64,000 bases of DNA from DATFWC01 sp963777755 (GCA_963777755.1 CAVZSC010000032.1:248001-312000); one strand, 5' to 3'. Counted from the stretch's first letter, positions 27,220-36,700 are shown. Numbers and translations: made by a program. The notes: generated by a model from the sequence alone, not told the origin.

Positions 27220-28003
27220 CATCGCCAAGCACACGGCGACGGTCGGGTGGCCGCTCCTCATCACCGCGCTCATGCTGCTCGCCTGGGAGCTCGCGGTGCG
27301 CATGCTGGGCATCCGCAGCATCATCCTGCCGCCGCCGTCGGCGGTGCTGGACGTGATGGTGGAGCGCTACGATCTGCTGCTGACCCATCTGTGGCCGTCG
27401 ATCTACCTGACCGTGCTCGGCTTCCTGCTCTCGGTCGTCGGCGGCATCCTGGTCGCGGTGCTGATCACCTATTCGTCGATCGTGCGCAAGGGTTTCTACC
27501 CGGTCATAGTGGTCTCGCAGGTGATCCCGAAAATCTCCATCGCACCCTTGTTCATCGTGTGGTTCGGGACCGGGACGATGTCCAGCCTGTTGCTGGCGTT
27601 TCTGATCGCGTTCTTCCCGATGACCATCAATGCGGCGATGGGATTCGAGTCGGTCGACGAGGACATCCAGCGCATGGCGCGCGCCTTCATGGGCTCGCGC
27701 TGGCAGATCTTCTGGAAGATCCGCATGCCGAATGCGCTGCCGTATATCTTCGGCGGCATGAAGATCTCCATCACGCTGGCCATCATCGGGGTGATCGTGT
27801 CGGAATTCGTCGCCTCGCAGGAAGGCATCGGCTACCTGATCAAGCTCGCCGGCGGCCTGCTCGATACCCCGCTGATGCTGGCGGCGATCGCCGCGCTCAG
27901 CATCAGCGGGCTTGCGCTCTACGCGATCATCGCCGGTGCGGAAAGCTGGGCCGTCTATTGGCAGTCGCCTTCGGATGCGCTGGTGGGTCCGGGAGGCGGA
28001 TGA
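27209..28003 (+). CDS. ABC transporter permease (SsuC/TauC-type)
   Basis: This is a 264-residue inner-membrane permease with about six hydrophobic helices, including LLITALMLLAWELAV, VLGFLLSVVGGILVAVLI and the last helix AAIAALSISGLALYAIIAG. The cytoplasmic EAA-type loop (ARAFMGSRWQIFWKIRMPNAL) contacts the ATPase. It overlaps the ATPase gene by 11 bases and precedes the frameshifted binding-protein gene by 47 bases, completing an SsuABC-like importer. Confidence 0.93.
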   Translation: MRDDIAKHTATVGWPLLITALMLLAWELAVRMLGIRSIILPPPSAVLDVMVERYDLLLTHLWPSIYLTVLGFLLSVVGGILVAVLITYSSIVRKGFYPVIVVSQVIPKISIAPLFIVWFGTGTMSSLLLAFLIAFFPMTINAAMGFESVDEDIQRMARAFMGSRWQIFWKIRMPNALPYIFGGMKISITLAIIGVIVSEFVASQEGIGYLIKLAGGLLDTPLMLAAIAALSISGLALYAIIAGAESWAVYWQSPSDALVGPGGG

Positions 28004-28050
28004 CCGTGTTTTCGCGTGCGTTCACAGACATCCAGAGAGGAGTGATCTCC

Positions 28051-29149
28051 ATGCCACTGCATCGTCGTTCCTTCCTCAAGCTCGCCGGCAGCGCCGGCAC
28101 GGCGGCAGCGTCCGCGGGCCTCGGGATCGCCACGCCGGCGATCGTGCATGCGGCGACGCCCGTCAAGATGACTTCTGCCCTGGCTGCCGCTCGGAACCTT
28201 CAGCTACGCCTTCGTCGCCAAGAAGATGGGGTTCTGGGAGAAGCGCGGCCTCGACGTCACGATCGACCGCGGCTTCGGCTCCGGCCGGGTGTGCGTGCCG
28301 GTCGATCAGGGTCAGTACGAGTTCGGCATCATCGATCTGGCGGTGATGATGAACTGCGCGGCGCGCGGGCTCGACCTCACCGCCGTGGCGGGGATCTGGC
28401 CGCGTTCGCCCGTCGGCATCTTCTCGCTCAAGGAGCACGGCATCACCAAGCCCAAGGATCTCGAGGGACAGACGGTCGCCTTCGACGTCGGCAGCGGCGA
28501 TTTCCAGCTGTGGCCGGCCTTCGTCAAGGCGACCGGCATCGACGACAAGAAGGTCAACAAGGTGACCATGGATGCAGCCGCGTTGATCAAGGCGCTGATC
28601 GAGAAGCAGGTCAAGGCGGAAGGGAATTTCTTCGGCAGCATCGCGCCGAGCCTGTGGGCGCAGGGGCTCGAGATCAACAGCATCCTGTACGAGGATTACG
28701 GGGTGAAGATGTTCTCCAACGTGGTGGCGTGCAAGCGCAGCACGGTCGAGAAGAAGCCCGAGCTGTGCGAGGCCTTCGTCGGTGGCCTGATGGAGGGCCT
28801 GCGGCACGTCTACCTCAACCCCGAGCAATCGGTGGCGATGCATCTCGAGAGCGTCAAGGAGTTCCAGGGCGGCAGCGTCGCCAATCAGAAGGTGATCGAG
28901 TACGGGCAGGCGGTAAGCACCGCGCTGGGCGTGGTGCCATGGGTCAGGCAGCACGGCATCGGCTACATGGACCCCGATCTCGTCGCCACGACCGCAAAGA
29001 CGGTCGAGACCTACATGGGCGTGCAGAAGGCCCCGCCGATCGAGTCGCTGTTCACCAACAAGTTCGTCGGCGCGGCAAAATTGACTGAGGCTCAGTGGGC
29101 CGAGGTCGAAAAGCGGTCGGAGAAATTCCTGCCGCGCAAGAGCTCGTGA
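28051..29149 (+). pseudogene. ABC transporter substrate-binding protein (NMT1/SsuA-like, Tat signal), frameshifted
   Basis: The gene begins at ATG 28051 with a twin-arginine signal (HRRSFLKLAGS, ending IVHAAT) after AGAGAGGAGTG. The mature protein resembles NMT1/THI5 binding proteins (LGTFSYAFVAKKMGFWEKRG). The signal peptide and mature part are in different frames: one extra base near 28171-28177 (ACTTCTG) breaks KMT from LPWLPLGTF. Removing it yields 365 residues, normal for the family. It may be a sequencing error or recent decay. If decayed, the adjacent ATPase and permease would need another receptor. Confidence 0.85.
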
Positions 29150-29204
29150 AACGCGGAGCCGGCTGAATCCTGACGCCGGCTGCCTCCAGCATCGAGGGAT
29201 CTTC

Positions 29205-30191
29205 ATGAGAATTCCGCGTCGCCGATTTCTGCACCTCGCCGCCCTTGCGGTCGGAAGCCTAGGCGCTCCACTGGTCGCATCCGCGCAAACCTATCCGACA
29301 CGGCCCATCCAGGTGATCGTTCCGTTCGCGGGCGGTAGCGCGAGCGACGTGGCACTGCGCATCGTGCTCGAGCAGATGGGCAAGACCATCGGCCAACCCT
29401 TCGTGGTCGACAACCGGCCGGGAGCCGGGGGCAATATCGGCACCAACGCGGCAACGAAAGCGGTGCCCGACGGGTATACGCTGGTCATGGGCTCGATTGG
29501 ACCGATGGCCACCAACAAGACGCTCTACCGCGAGCTGGGCTACGATCCCGAGAAGGACCTCGAACCGATCTCGCTGTTTGCGCATTTCCCCAATCTCATC
29601 ACGGTGAGCGCGAAGCTGCCGGTGAAGACCCTCGCCGAGCTCGTGGCCTATGCCAAGGCGCATCCGAAGCAGCTCAACTACGGCTCGGTCGGAAACGGAA
29701 GCTCGCAGCATCTGGCCGGCGTCTATTTCGAACAGGTCGTGGGGGTCGAGCTCACGCACGTGCCCTACCGCAACATCGCCCAATACGTGCCCGACCTGAT
29801 CGCCGGCGCGGTGCCGCTCGGATTCCAGTGGCTGCCGAACGTCAATGCGGCGCTGCAGAGCAACGGCGCCCGGGTGCTCGCCGTCACGGTCGACAAGCGC
29901 ATGACTGCGCTGCCGGATGTTCCGACCGTCGCCGAAGCCGGGGTGAAAAACTACCAAGCTTCGGGCTGGCTCGGGCTGTGGGCCCCGAGCGGGACGCCCA
30001 AGCCGATCGTCGCCAGGCTCAACCAGGAAGTGGTCGCCGCCGTCCACGATCCGGTGGTGCGCAAGAAGATCATCGAGCAGGGCGCAGAGGGCGAATCCAC
30101 CACGCCGGAAGGACTCGCCAAGTTCGTGGCCTCCGAGTCGGCCAAATGGCGCAACATCATCCAGAAGGCCGGAATTCCACAGATTCAATAG
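29205..30191 (+). CDS. Tripartite tricarboxylate transporter-type (Bug/TctC) receptor
   Basis: This is a 328-residue Bug-family solute receptor. The N-terminus PRRRFLHLAALAVG is a twin-arginine-like signal, cleaved near VASAQT, followed by YPTRPIQVIVPFAGG. Typical ligand-loop segments NYGSVGNGSSQHLAGV and HVPYRNIAQYVPDL are present. The gene lies 55 bases downstream of the SsuA-like gene on the same strand, and ends convergent with the ThDP enzyme gene. No TctA or TctB partners are present. Confidence 0.92.
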   Translation: MRIPRRRFLHLAALAVGSLGAPLVASAQTYPTRPIQVIVPFAGGSASDVALRIVLEQMGKTIGQPFVVDNRPGAGGNIGTNAATKAVPDGYTLVMGSIGPMATNKTLYRELGYDPEKDLEPISLFAHFPNLITVSAKLPVKTLAELVAYAKAHPKQLNYGSVGNGSSQHLAGVYFEQVVGVELTHVPYRNIAQYVPDLIAGAVPLGFQWLPNVNAALQSNGARVLAVTVDKRMTALPDVPTVAEAGVKNYQASGWLGLWAPSGTPKPIVARLNQEVVAAVHDPVVRKKIIEQGAEGESTTPEGLAKFVASESAKWRNIIQKAGIPQIQ

Positions 30192-30212
30192 GCGCCTTCG
30201 AGCTCTTCACAT

Positions 30213-31958
30213 TCACGCCGATCCGCCCGGCCCGCAGATCACGTTCAGCAAGGCCTGCCGCTTTTCGTTGGCGACCACCGCCAGCGCACGCTCCAGCGCC
30301 CCCGGCAGCGCGGCCGGATCCTCCACGCGTTCGCCGTAGCCGCCGGCGGCCTCGCAGATCGTCTCGAACGCCGGAAGCTTCTCCAGGCCGACGAAAGCGG
30401 GCGCATTGCTCCGCAACGCGCGTCCATCGGCATACATGGCGCGAACGCTGCGCTCCACCGCGCCCCACTTGGCGTTGTTCATCACGACGAACAGGATCGG
30501 CAGCTCGTGCAGCGCCGACGCGTGATGCACGACCGCGGGATTGCTGAACATGAAGGCGCCGTCGCCGACGACCGCGATGACCGGACTGTCGGGACGTGCC
30601 AGCTTCGCGCCGAGCGCCGCGCCAGGACCCCAGCCAAGGCCCGAAGCGGAGCTCGAGCCGAAATAGAGGTCGGGATGCTCGAAATTGCACTGCTCGGGGA
30701 ACAACGTGTACTCGTTGATCACGATCGAGCGCGGATCCTTGGCGCGATCGATGCAGTGACTGACCCAGGCGGGATCGAGCGGGCTCTTGCGGGCGCCGCC
30801 TTCGCGCGCGGCCTTCCAGGCTCCCGTCAAGGCGGCGCGCTCCCCCCTCACGCGATTGCGACGCGCCTCGACGGACGCCGCGTCGATCCCGTCTGCAAGA
30901 GCAGCCGTCAGTGCCGCCAGGACCGAGACGCTCGTCCCGGTGACGGCCACGTCGCAGGCGAAGCCGCGTACCGGATAACGCGTGAACAGCGGGTCGAGCC
31001 CGCACTGGATGACCTTACAGTCCGCCGCAGGCGCGACGAGGCTCGGAATCCACGGCACGTCGCTCTCGATCACCAGGATGACGTCGGCGTGCGGCACTGT
31101 CCGTCCCGGATCGAAGCCGAGGTTCATCGGGTGCGACGAGGCGAGCGAGAGATAGCGCGGCCGATGCTGAACGACCGGCATGGCGAAGCGCTCGGCAAAT
31201 TCCCCCAGTGCCGCAAACGCGGCCGGGTCGCGCGCGGCGTTCGCCGTCACGATGAGCGGCCGCTTCGCTTGCGCCAGCAGGCGCGCTGCCGCCGCGATCG
31301 CCGCCGCGTCGGGCGCCGGCGCCGCCGCTGCATTCATCCGGCGCGGCGAAGCCGCCACGGCCTCTGTGGCCGGCGCCGCGATCACCTCGCGCGGCAACGA
31401 CAGGTAGACCGGCCCGCGCGGCTCGGTTGCGGCGATCGCCAGCGCGCGGTCGACCACGGTGGCAAGCTGCTCGCCGTTGCGCAATTCGTAATCCCATTTG
31501 ACGATCTCGCGCAGCATCCCGCCCTGGTCGTACATTTCCTGCGCCCAATGGATGTAGCCGTCGCGCGAGCCGGGCAGGCCCGTCTCGGTCAGCGGCGAGC
31601 GGCCGGCGGTGAGGAGGATCGCGACATTCTCCCGCGCCGCATTCAGCGCCCCGCAGATCATGTTGGCGGTGCCGACGCTCACATGCACCATCACGGCGGG
31701 AACCCGTCGCGACACCATGCCGTACCCATGCGCCATCGACACCGCGAGGTTCTCATGCGTCGCCAGGATCGGCCGCGGAACCGGGGTGCCGGTCTGCGCC
31801 GCCTCCGCATAGGCTTCGATCAGGGGGGCAAAATCCGTGCCCGCATTGCCGAACAGATAGTCGACGCCACGATCGGCCAGCAGGGCAAGATAGGCGCCGG
31901 CAACGCTGCCGGGTTTCTTCTCGGTCGGTCGGCTGCGTGGCTTCACCTGCTGGTCCAT
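30213..31958 (-). CDS. Thiamine diphosphate-dependent enzyme, acetolactate synthase-like
   Basis: This is a 581-residue ThDP enzyme with the usual three domains. The N-terminal pyrimidine-binding domain holds the cofactor-activating glutamate in THENLAVSMAHGYG (near residue 70). A central domain follows (about 200-340), then a C-terminal diphosphate-binding domain with the GDGAFMFS...MNN metal motif. The start is ATG 31958, after AAAAGAGATCGCC. It lacks the small regulatory partner gene of true acetolactate synthase and sits among uptake receptor genes, so a catabolic role (2-keto acid decarboxylase or carboligase) is more likely. The substrate is unknown. Confidence 0.87.
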   Translation of the reverse strand: MDQQVKPRSRPTEKKPGSVAGAYLALLADRGVDYLFGNAGTDFAPLIEAYAEAAQTGTPVPRPILATHENLAVSMAHGYGMVSRRVPAVMVHVSVGTANMICGALNAARENVAILLTAGRSPLTETGLPGSRDGYIHWAQEMYDQGGMLREIVKWDYELRNGEQLATVVDRALAIAATEPRGPVYLSLPREVIAAPATEAVAASPRRMNAAAAPAPDAAAIAAAARLLAQAKRPLIVTANAARDPAAFAALGEFAERFAMPVVQHRPRYLSLASSHPMNLGFDPGRTVPHADVILVIESDVPWIPSLVAPAADCKVIQCGLDPLFTRYPVRGFACDVAVTGTSVSVLAALTAALADGIDAASVEARRNRVRGERAALTGAWKAAREGGARKSPLDPAWVSHCIDRAKDPRSIVINEYTLFPEQCNFEHPDLYFGSSSASGLGWGPGAALGAKLARPDSPVIAVVGDGAFMFSNPAVVHHASALHELPILFVVMNNAKWGAVERSVRAMYADGRALRSNAPAFVGLEKLPAFETICEAAGGYGERVEDPAALPGALERALAVVANEKRQALLNVICGPGGSA

Positions 31959-32075
31959 GGCGATCTCTTTTGTTGCGGTCACAGTCTGGGTTCGACATCC
32001 ATAGCATCAGTTGCCGTCGGTGCGGAGCAGCCTGACCGCGTTGCTCGTTGGATGGTCCTCTCAGAAACAAGGCAG

Positions 32076-32639
32076 CTAGGATTCGGCCACGGCGGGGTGG
32101 AACATCGCGTATTGCCGATTGCTCTGGAAGCGGCGCATGCGCTTGATCCAGGGCGTCTGGTCGGCCTGGCACCAGGGCGCGGAAGCATAGGCCTGCGGAT
32201 CGGCCAGATGATAGATCGCCGCATAGCGCGGTGCGCCGCGCAGCGTCCGGAAACGTCGCGCGCACATCACGCCCGGTACCGCCGTGAGCAGCGGGATATG
32301 CTCGGTGTCGTACCAGTCGTTGAACTCATCCTCCGCCGATTCGGCGATGTCCATCGCCACGATGAACAGCGCCACGGCATCCCCCGGCGAGGCGCGGTCG
32401 CCCGGGTTGATCTGCTCGAGCAGCCAGATGCCGTTCGCTGCGCTCTCCGCGCCGTCACCAAGATCCGACAGCACGCACCAGCGCGCCGGCCCCGCCGGTC
32501 GACCGCGCTCGCCGGGATCCAGCGTACCGCCGACGGCCTGCCCTCCCCGCCAAAGCTGCGCCGAGAGCCGCGATCCCGTCACCTCGGGGATTGTGGGCCT
32601 GACCTCGTGAAACGCCAGCGACAGCTTCAGCCCTGACAT
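32076..32639 (-). CDS. Hypothetical protein with EthD/DUF4286-like dimeric alpha-beta barrel domain
   Basis: This 187-residue protein has a C-terminal half (about residues 85-180) carrying DEFNDWYDTEHIPLL and PGVMCARRF, the pattern of EthD-like or ABM-type ferredoxin-fold dimers often encoded beside oxidative catabolic enzymes. The N-terminal half (RPTIPEVTGSRLS...) is probably a degenerate copy of the same fold. It lies between the ThDP enzyme and the broken Bug receptor gene on the same strand. The function is unknown; the fold assignment is moderately secure. Confidence 0.7.
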   Translation of the reverse strand: MSGLKLSLAFHEVRPTIPEVTGSRLSAQLWRGGQAVGGTLDPGERGRPAGPARWCVLSDLGDGAESAANGIWLLEQINPGDRASPGDAVALFIVAMDIAESAEDEFNDWYDTEHIPLLTAVPGVMCARRFRTLRGAPRYAAIYHLADPQAYASAPWCQADQTPWIKRMRRFQSNRQYAMFHPAVAES

Positions 32640-32678
32640 GCCGTGAATGTTCCGATTCCGCCCGCACCAACGCGCTCG

Positions 32679-33666
32679 TCATTCCGACAGTCGCATGTTC
32701 GCGCGCTTGGCAATGTCGCCGAGCTTTGCGATCTCGGCCCTGACGTGCTCTCCCAGTCGGGCGGGAGTCGATGAAGTCGACCTCGATCCCCTGGTCTCGG
32801 AGCCTTGGTGCGATGTCGGGCCGCTTGAGCGCTTCATAGAAGGCGGCATTGAGCTTGCTGACGATATCCTGCGGCAGATCGGGCGGGCCGATCACCGCAT
32901 ACCACTCGGTGACGGCGAAGCCCGGCAGGCTGGCGGCCTCGGCAACCGTCGGCAGCTCCGGGAACACCGGCGAGCGGCTGCCGGCGGTGACTGCGAGCGG
33001 TCGAACGGCTCCCGACCGCACGTGCGGAACGATCGAGGTGAAATTGCCGAACATCATCTGGATATGTCCGCCCAGCAGATCATTGATGGCCGGGCCGCCG
33101 CCGCGATACGGCACGTGGACGATCTCCGCGCCGGTACCGAGCTTCAACAGCTCGCCGGAGAAATGCTGCGACGTACCAGTGCCCGACGATCCGTGATGAA
33201 CCTTTCCCGGATTGGCCTTGGCCAGCGCGATCAGTTCCTGCATCGAGCTCGCCTTCACGGCAGGATGCACCACGACGATGTTGCCGACGTGCCCGAGGAA
33301 AACAATCGGGGTGATGTCCTTCATCGAGTCATAGGGAAGCTTGGGCTGCAGCGCGACATTGGAGGCATGCACGCTGATGATGGTACCTATGGTGTAACCG
33401 TCAGGCGCCGAGCGGATGATGGCTTCGGTCGCCGGAATGTTGGAGCCACCCGAGCGATTTTCCACCACGATCGGCTGGCCGAGAATTTCCTGCAGCGGCG
33501 CCTGCAACATGCGGGCGAGGATGTCGTTGGTGCCGCCCGGCGGATTGGGAAGGATGATGCGGATCGGCTTGCTTGGCCAGGTTTGCGCCTGGACGGGGAT
33601 CGCGAGTGCGCTCGCCACGGCAACCGTCAGCGTGACCGCCAGGGCGACGGCTTTCCGTTGTGTCAT
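32679..33666 (-). pseudogene. Tripartite tricarboxylate transporter-type (Bug/TctC) receptor, frameshifted near C-terminus
   Basis: This Bug receptor has a clear signal peptide (ending IPVQAQT) and typical openings PSKPIRIILPNPPGG and HHGSSGTGTSQHFSGE. Near 32761-32769 the frame breaks after VDFID: the continuing frame reads SRPTGRARQ and runs on as an unrelated arginine-rich tail to 32455. The +1-shifted frame gives the expected family ending PARLGEHVRAEIAKLGDIAKR and stops at 32679. Correcting one base gives 328 residues, normal for the family. It is either a sequencing error or a recent frameshift. Confidence 0.82.
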
Positions 33667-33983
33667 CTTCCTCCCCTTGATCCACCCTGTTGCCTTGTGC
33701 AGGCCGACGCCGGGCTCGCGCGACCGCTTACCTCAGTATGTGGAAAAGGACGTGGGCGCGCAATCCGTCGCCTTTGGACAGAGCAATGAACGACCGCCGG
33801 CCCCCAGGCGCTGGGTCGTAGTGCCCAGGGGCGGGCTATGGCAATTCAGCGAAACCATGACTTGAGTGCAGGTGGGACACCGCGATCTTCCCATGCGATC
33901 ATTAGGTTTTCCGCCGCGGATGTCCCACCATAGACGGCCTCTCCGATCCCCTTGCCTCGTAGTCAACGTCCGCTTCGAAACTC
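33667..33983. other. Intergenic region with GTCCCACC inverted repeats
   Basis: About 317 bases hold no gene I can support. The sequence changes from GC-rich DNA on the left to lower-GC DNA on the right. The motif GGTGGGACA occurs at 33871-33879, inverted at 33921-33929, and again at 33988-33996 inside the end of the HAD gene. GTCCCACCATAG (33922-33933) and CTAGGGTGGGAC (33985-33996) form a 12-bp inverted pair with one mismatch. They may be the scar of a small element or of the insertion that brought the neighbouring island. Confidence 0.4.
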
Positions 33984-34691
33984 CTAGGGTGGGACAACTG
34001 GCGAATTAGGCCGTCCCTTGTGTCGGGCGATGAGCCGGTCGGCAACGTCGTTGAGGTCGTTGCCGACAACCTGCGGCTGAGGACCGACTCCCAAAACGTC
34101 GTTGCCGACACGCTTGATAAGCGCCGCCTCCCAGCCCGCCGAGACGGCGCCGAGAGTGTCCCATGTGTGGCAGGCAATGAGACAGAGCCCGGAGGACTTG
34201 GCTCCAAGCTCCTTCTCGACATAGGCGTAGGCCTGCCGCGACGGCTTATGGTGCTTCACGCCGTCCGCGCTGAATCGCCGTTCAAACAAATCGGCGATGC
34301 CGCCGTGCTCAAGCTGGCGGGTTTGAATATCAAGCAGATTGTCCGTGAGGGTGAAGAGCCGAAAACCTGCATCGCGCAGCTTACGTAACGCGGCTGGAAC
34401 CTCAGGGTGGGGCGGCATCGTGGAGAACTTTTCCGTGAGCTCCTTCTTATCCTTGTCAGTGATCTTGATGCCACGTGTATCCGCCAGCCTTTTCATGACC
34501 GCCGAGCCGATGTCGGTGAACGGGACGTAGCATCCGGCCACGGTCAGAGCCGCGGAATAGAGGATGAGATCGGCGAACCACAAACGCATGGCGCTCTTTT
34601 CGCCAAAGATGCGCTGGAAAGTCGGCTCCATCGTTCCAAGATCGAGAAGCGTCTCGTTGACATCGAAGACGATCAGCGGAAGAGCGGCCAT
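33984..34691 (-). CDS. Haloacid dehalogenase type II (HAD superfamily)
   Basis: This 235-residue HAD protein has the nucleophile Asp10 in VFDVNETLLDL, motif II serine/threonine in FTLTDN, the lysine in KHHKPSRQAY, and motif III acid residues near HTWDTLGA. The family includes (S)-2-haloacid dehalogenases and related phosphatases. The DxN start is seen in many members annotated as type II. Codon use and GC are clearly lower than in the surrounding operons, which suggests a different origin. It diverges from the alpha/beta hydrolase genes. Confidence 0.85.
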   Translation of the reverse strand: MAALPLIVFDVNETLLDLGTMEPTFQRIFGEKSAMRLWFADLILYSAALTVAGCYVPFTDIGSAVMKRLADTRGIKITDKDKKELTEKFSTMPPHPEVPAALRKLRDAGFRLFTLTDNLLDIQTRQLEHGGIADLFERRFSADGVKHHKPSRQAYAYVEKELGAKSSGLCLIACHTWDTLGAVSAGWEAALIKRVGNDVLGVGPQPQVVGNDLNDVADRLIARHKGRPNSPVVPP

Positions 34692-34820
34692 GTTACTGGT
34701 CTCCTGTTTGATGTTGCACCTGGTCTGGCCCCTAAGCAGGAGTGGGTTCCAGCTGCGTAACTATCAGACAGTCGCCGACGAGTTATGATCGTGTGGCCGC
34801 CTGTCAAGAACCATCGAGGA

Positions 34821-34881
34821 GGTTACGACAAATCGAAGCTAGTTACGGCAAAGCGAAGCAAGTTGCAGCAAGAAGAAGCTA
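34821..34881. repeat. Three imperfect 20-bp tandem repeats
   Basis: Three head-to-tail units of about 20 bases (34821-34841, 34842-34861, 34862-34881) share the form GTTACGGCAAAGCGAAGCAA. They lie about 70 bases upstream of the alpha/beta hydrolase start at 34948, between it and the divergent HAD gene. The regular 20-base spacing, about two helix turns, would suit multiple contacts by one DNA-binding protein. That role is inference. Confidence 0.6.
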
Positions 34882-34947
34882 GTCATGGAGCGGCGACCTC
34901 CCTATATCAGGAGCGGCACGCGACATCCCGATCTAAGGAGCAGCAGA

Positions 34948-35643
34948 ATGGCGATGAAGGATGCGAGCGTGGTGCTTGCCCATGGAGCATGGGCGGATGG
35001 ATCAAGCTGGGCGCGGGTCATAACCGCCCTGAAAGCAGAAGCGGTGAAGGTGTCAGCGGCGCCGCTTCCGCTGACCTCTCTTGCCGACGACGTGGCCGCC
35101 CTTAACCGCAGCTTGGACCGGACCGAAGGGCCGATCATATTGGCGGGACATGCCTATGCCGGCGCGGTGATAGCCTTGGCACGCCCCGAACGAGTGAAGG
35201 CGCTGGTATACGTGACCGCTCTTGCTCCCGACGAGGGCGAGAAGGTTGCAGACGTGTTCTATCGTCTCGAACCTCATCCCCAAGCGCCAAAGCTCGCACC
35301 AGACGGTAATGGTTTGATTTGGCTACCCGAAGGCGCCTTCGCGGCGGCTTTTGCGCAGAACGCTTCCGCGGAGGATCGCGCCGTGCTCGCGGCCGTGCAG
35401 CGGCCGATATCGCTGAGTTGCATCACTGTTCCCGTCAGGCGCCCGCTTTGGAAGGACGTTCCGAGTTGGTTTCTGCTTGCTGAAGACGATCGAATGATCG
35501 TCCCTGAAACGCAGCGCTACATGGCGGAGCGCATGAAGGCGAAGATAAAGGCGCATGCTGTCGATCACACGCCGAGCGTCACCGCTCCGACAGCTGTCGT
35601 TGACGTTATCCGCGGCGCAATCCGCTCCGTAACCAGCAGCTGA
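34948..35643 (+). CDS. Alpha/beta hydrolase with alanine at the nucleophile position
   Basis: This 231-residue alpha/beta-hydrolase-fold protein starts at ATG 34948 after a strong AAGGAG site. The oxyanion segment LAHGAWADGSSW is intact and a late histidine is present in AVDHTPSV, but the nucleophile elbow reads AGHAYAGAV. The expected GHSYGG would have serine where Ala69 stands. It may therefore be a non-hydrolytic member, use another residue, or act as a binding protein. It belongs to the lower-GC patch with the HAD protein and a second hydrolase downstream. Confidence 0.87.
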   Translation: MAMKDASVVLAHGAWADGSSWARVITALKAEAVKVSAAPLPLTSLADDVAALNRSLDRTEGPIILAGHAYAGAVIALARPERVKALVYVTALAPDEGEKVADVFYRLEPHPQAPKLAPDGNGLIWLPEGAFAAAFAQNASAEDRAVLAAVQRPISLSCITVPVRRPLWKDVPSWFLLAEDDRMIVPETQRYMAERMKAKIKAHAVDHTPSVTAPTAVVDVIRGAIRSVTSS

Positions 35644-35725
35644 AGCAAGCACTTACCGCTGCAATTGGCGGGTTATCGCTTCCCAAACGATAACGTTTCG
35701 ATGTCATAGACGAGAGGAGGGTTTC

Positions 35726-36577
35726 ATGGCGCCCGTCAGATACCGCGCAGCCAATGTCGACGGCTTCAAGATTTTCTATCGCGAGGCGGGACCAGCCGAC
35801 GCGCCGAAGCTCTTCCTCCTCCACGGCTTCCCGAGCGCGGGCCACATGTTCCGTGACCTGATCCCGCTCTTGGCCGATAGATTTCATATCGTCGCGCCGG
35901 ACCTTCCTGGGTTCGGTCAGTCCGACATGCCGCCGCGAGAACAGTTCAATTACACGTTCGACAACCTTTCCGGCGTGATCGACCGCTTCACCGAGGTCAT
36001 CGGCTTCGATCGGTTCGCGGTGTACGTCTTCGACTACGGCGCGCCAACAGGCTTTCGGCTCGCCTTCCGCCACCCTGAACGGATCACGGCCATCATTTCG
36101 CAGAACGGCAACGCTTACGAGGAAGGGCTCAGCGAGGGCTGGAGTCCAATCAAGGCCTACTGGCAAGACCCGTCGCAGGCGAACCGAAGGGCGCTCCGCG
36201 CCTTCCTCACTCCGGAGACAACCCGCTGGCAGTACACGCACGGCGTACCCGACCCAACGATGGTGTCGCCGGATGGTCAGAACCTCGACAACTTCTATTT
36301 GGCCCGTCCCGGTGCAGATGAGGTGCAGCTCGACTTTTTCGGCGATTACAAGAGCAACGTCGCGCTGTATCCGTCATTCCAGGAATACTTCCGTACTCAC
36401 AAGCCGCCGCTTTTGGCGGTGTGGGGCAAGAACGACCCGTTCTTTGTGCCGCTTGGCGCCGAGGCGTTCAAGCGGGACAATCCTCGCGCGGTTGTCCGGT
36501 TCTTCGACACCGGTCACTTCGCCTTGGAAACGCATGCCGGTGATATCGCAGAAAGCATCCGCGATTTCCTGAGGTGA
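35726..36577 (+). CDS. Alpha/beta hydrolase, epoxide hydrolase/haloalkane dehalogenase-like
   Basis: This 283-residue alpha/beta hydrolase has HGFPSAGHMF as the oxyanion loop, Asp103 in VYVFDYGAPTGF as the nucleophile, and a C-terminal histidine in FDTGHFALETH. An aspartate nucleophile is characteristic of epoxide hydrolases, haloalkane and haloacetate dehalogenases rather than esterases. The start ATG follows GAGAGGAGGG. Next to a type II haloacid dehalogenase, dehalogenation of a small organohalide is an attractive but unproven role. Confidence 0.88.
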   Translation: MAPVRYRAANVDGFKIFYREAGPADAPKLFLLHGFPSAGHMFRDLIPLLADRFHIVAPDLPGFGQSDMPPREQFNYTFDNLSGVIDRFTEVIGFDRFAVYVFDYGAPTGFRLAFRHPERITAIISQNGNAYEEGLSEGWSPIKAYWQDPSQANRRALRAFLTPETTRWQYTHGVPDPTMVSPDGQNLDNFYLARPGADEVQLDFFGDYKSNVALYPSFQEYFRTHKPPLLAVWGKNDPFFVPLGAEAFKRDNPRAVVRFFDTGHFALETHAGDIAESIRDFLR

Positions 36578-36700
36578 CCGTCTCGTAACGCCAACGCGCA
36601 CCCGCGCTCAATTGAGCGCTGGTCGCACTACCTGCCGAGCGAGCCGATCATCGACATCTTCATCCCCGCCGGGCTAACCGTTATCATCTGGCTTCCGGCG

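Noticed and set aside
27247..29088. A 613-codon plus-strand frame across the permease and receptor genes
   Set aside because: It is out of frame with the permease and in frame only with the signal peptide of the receptor. It arises because a one-base shift at about 28173 lets the frame run on, and is not a fusion protein.
32455..32678. C-terminal extension of the third Bug receptor
   Set aside because: The arginine-rich tail beyond the frameshift has no similarity to the family and overlaps the neighbouring gene. The expected ending is present in the adjacent frame.
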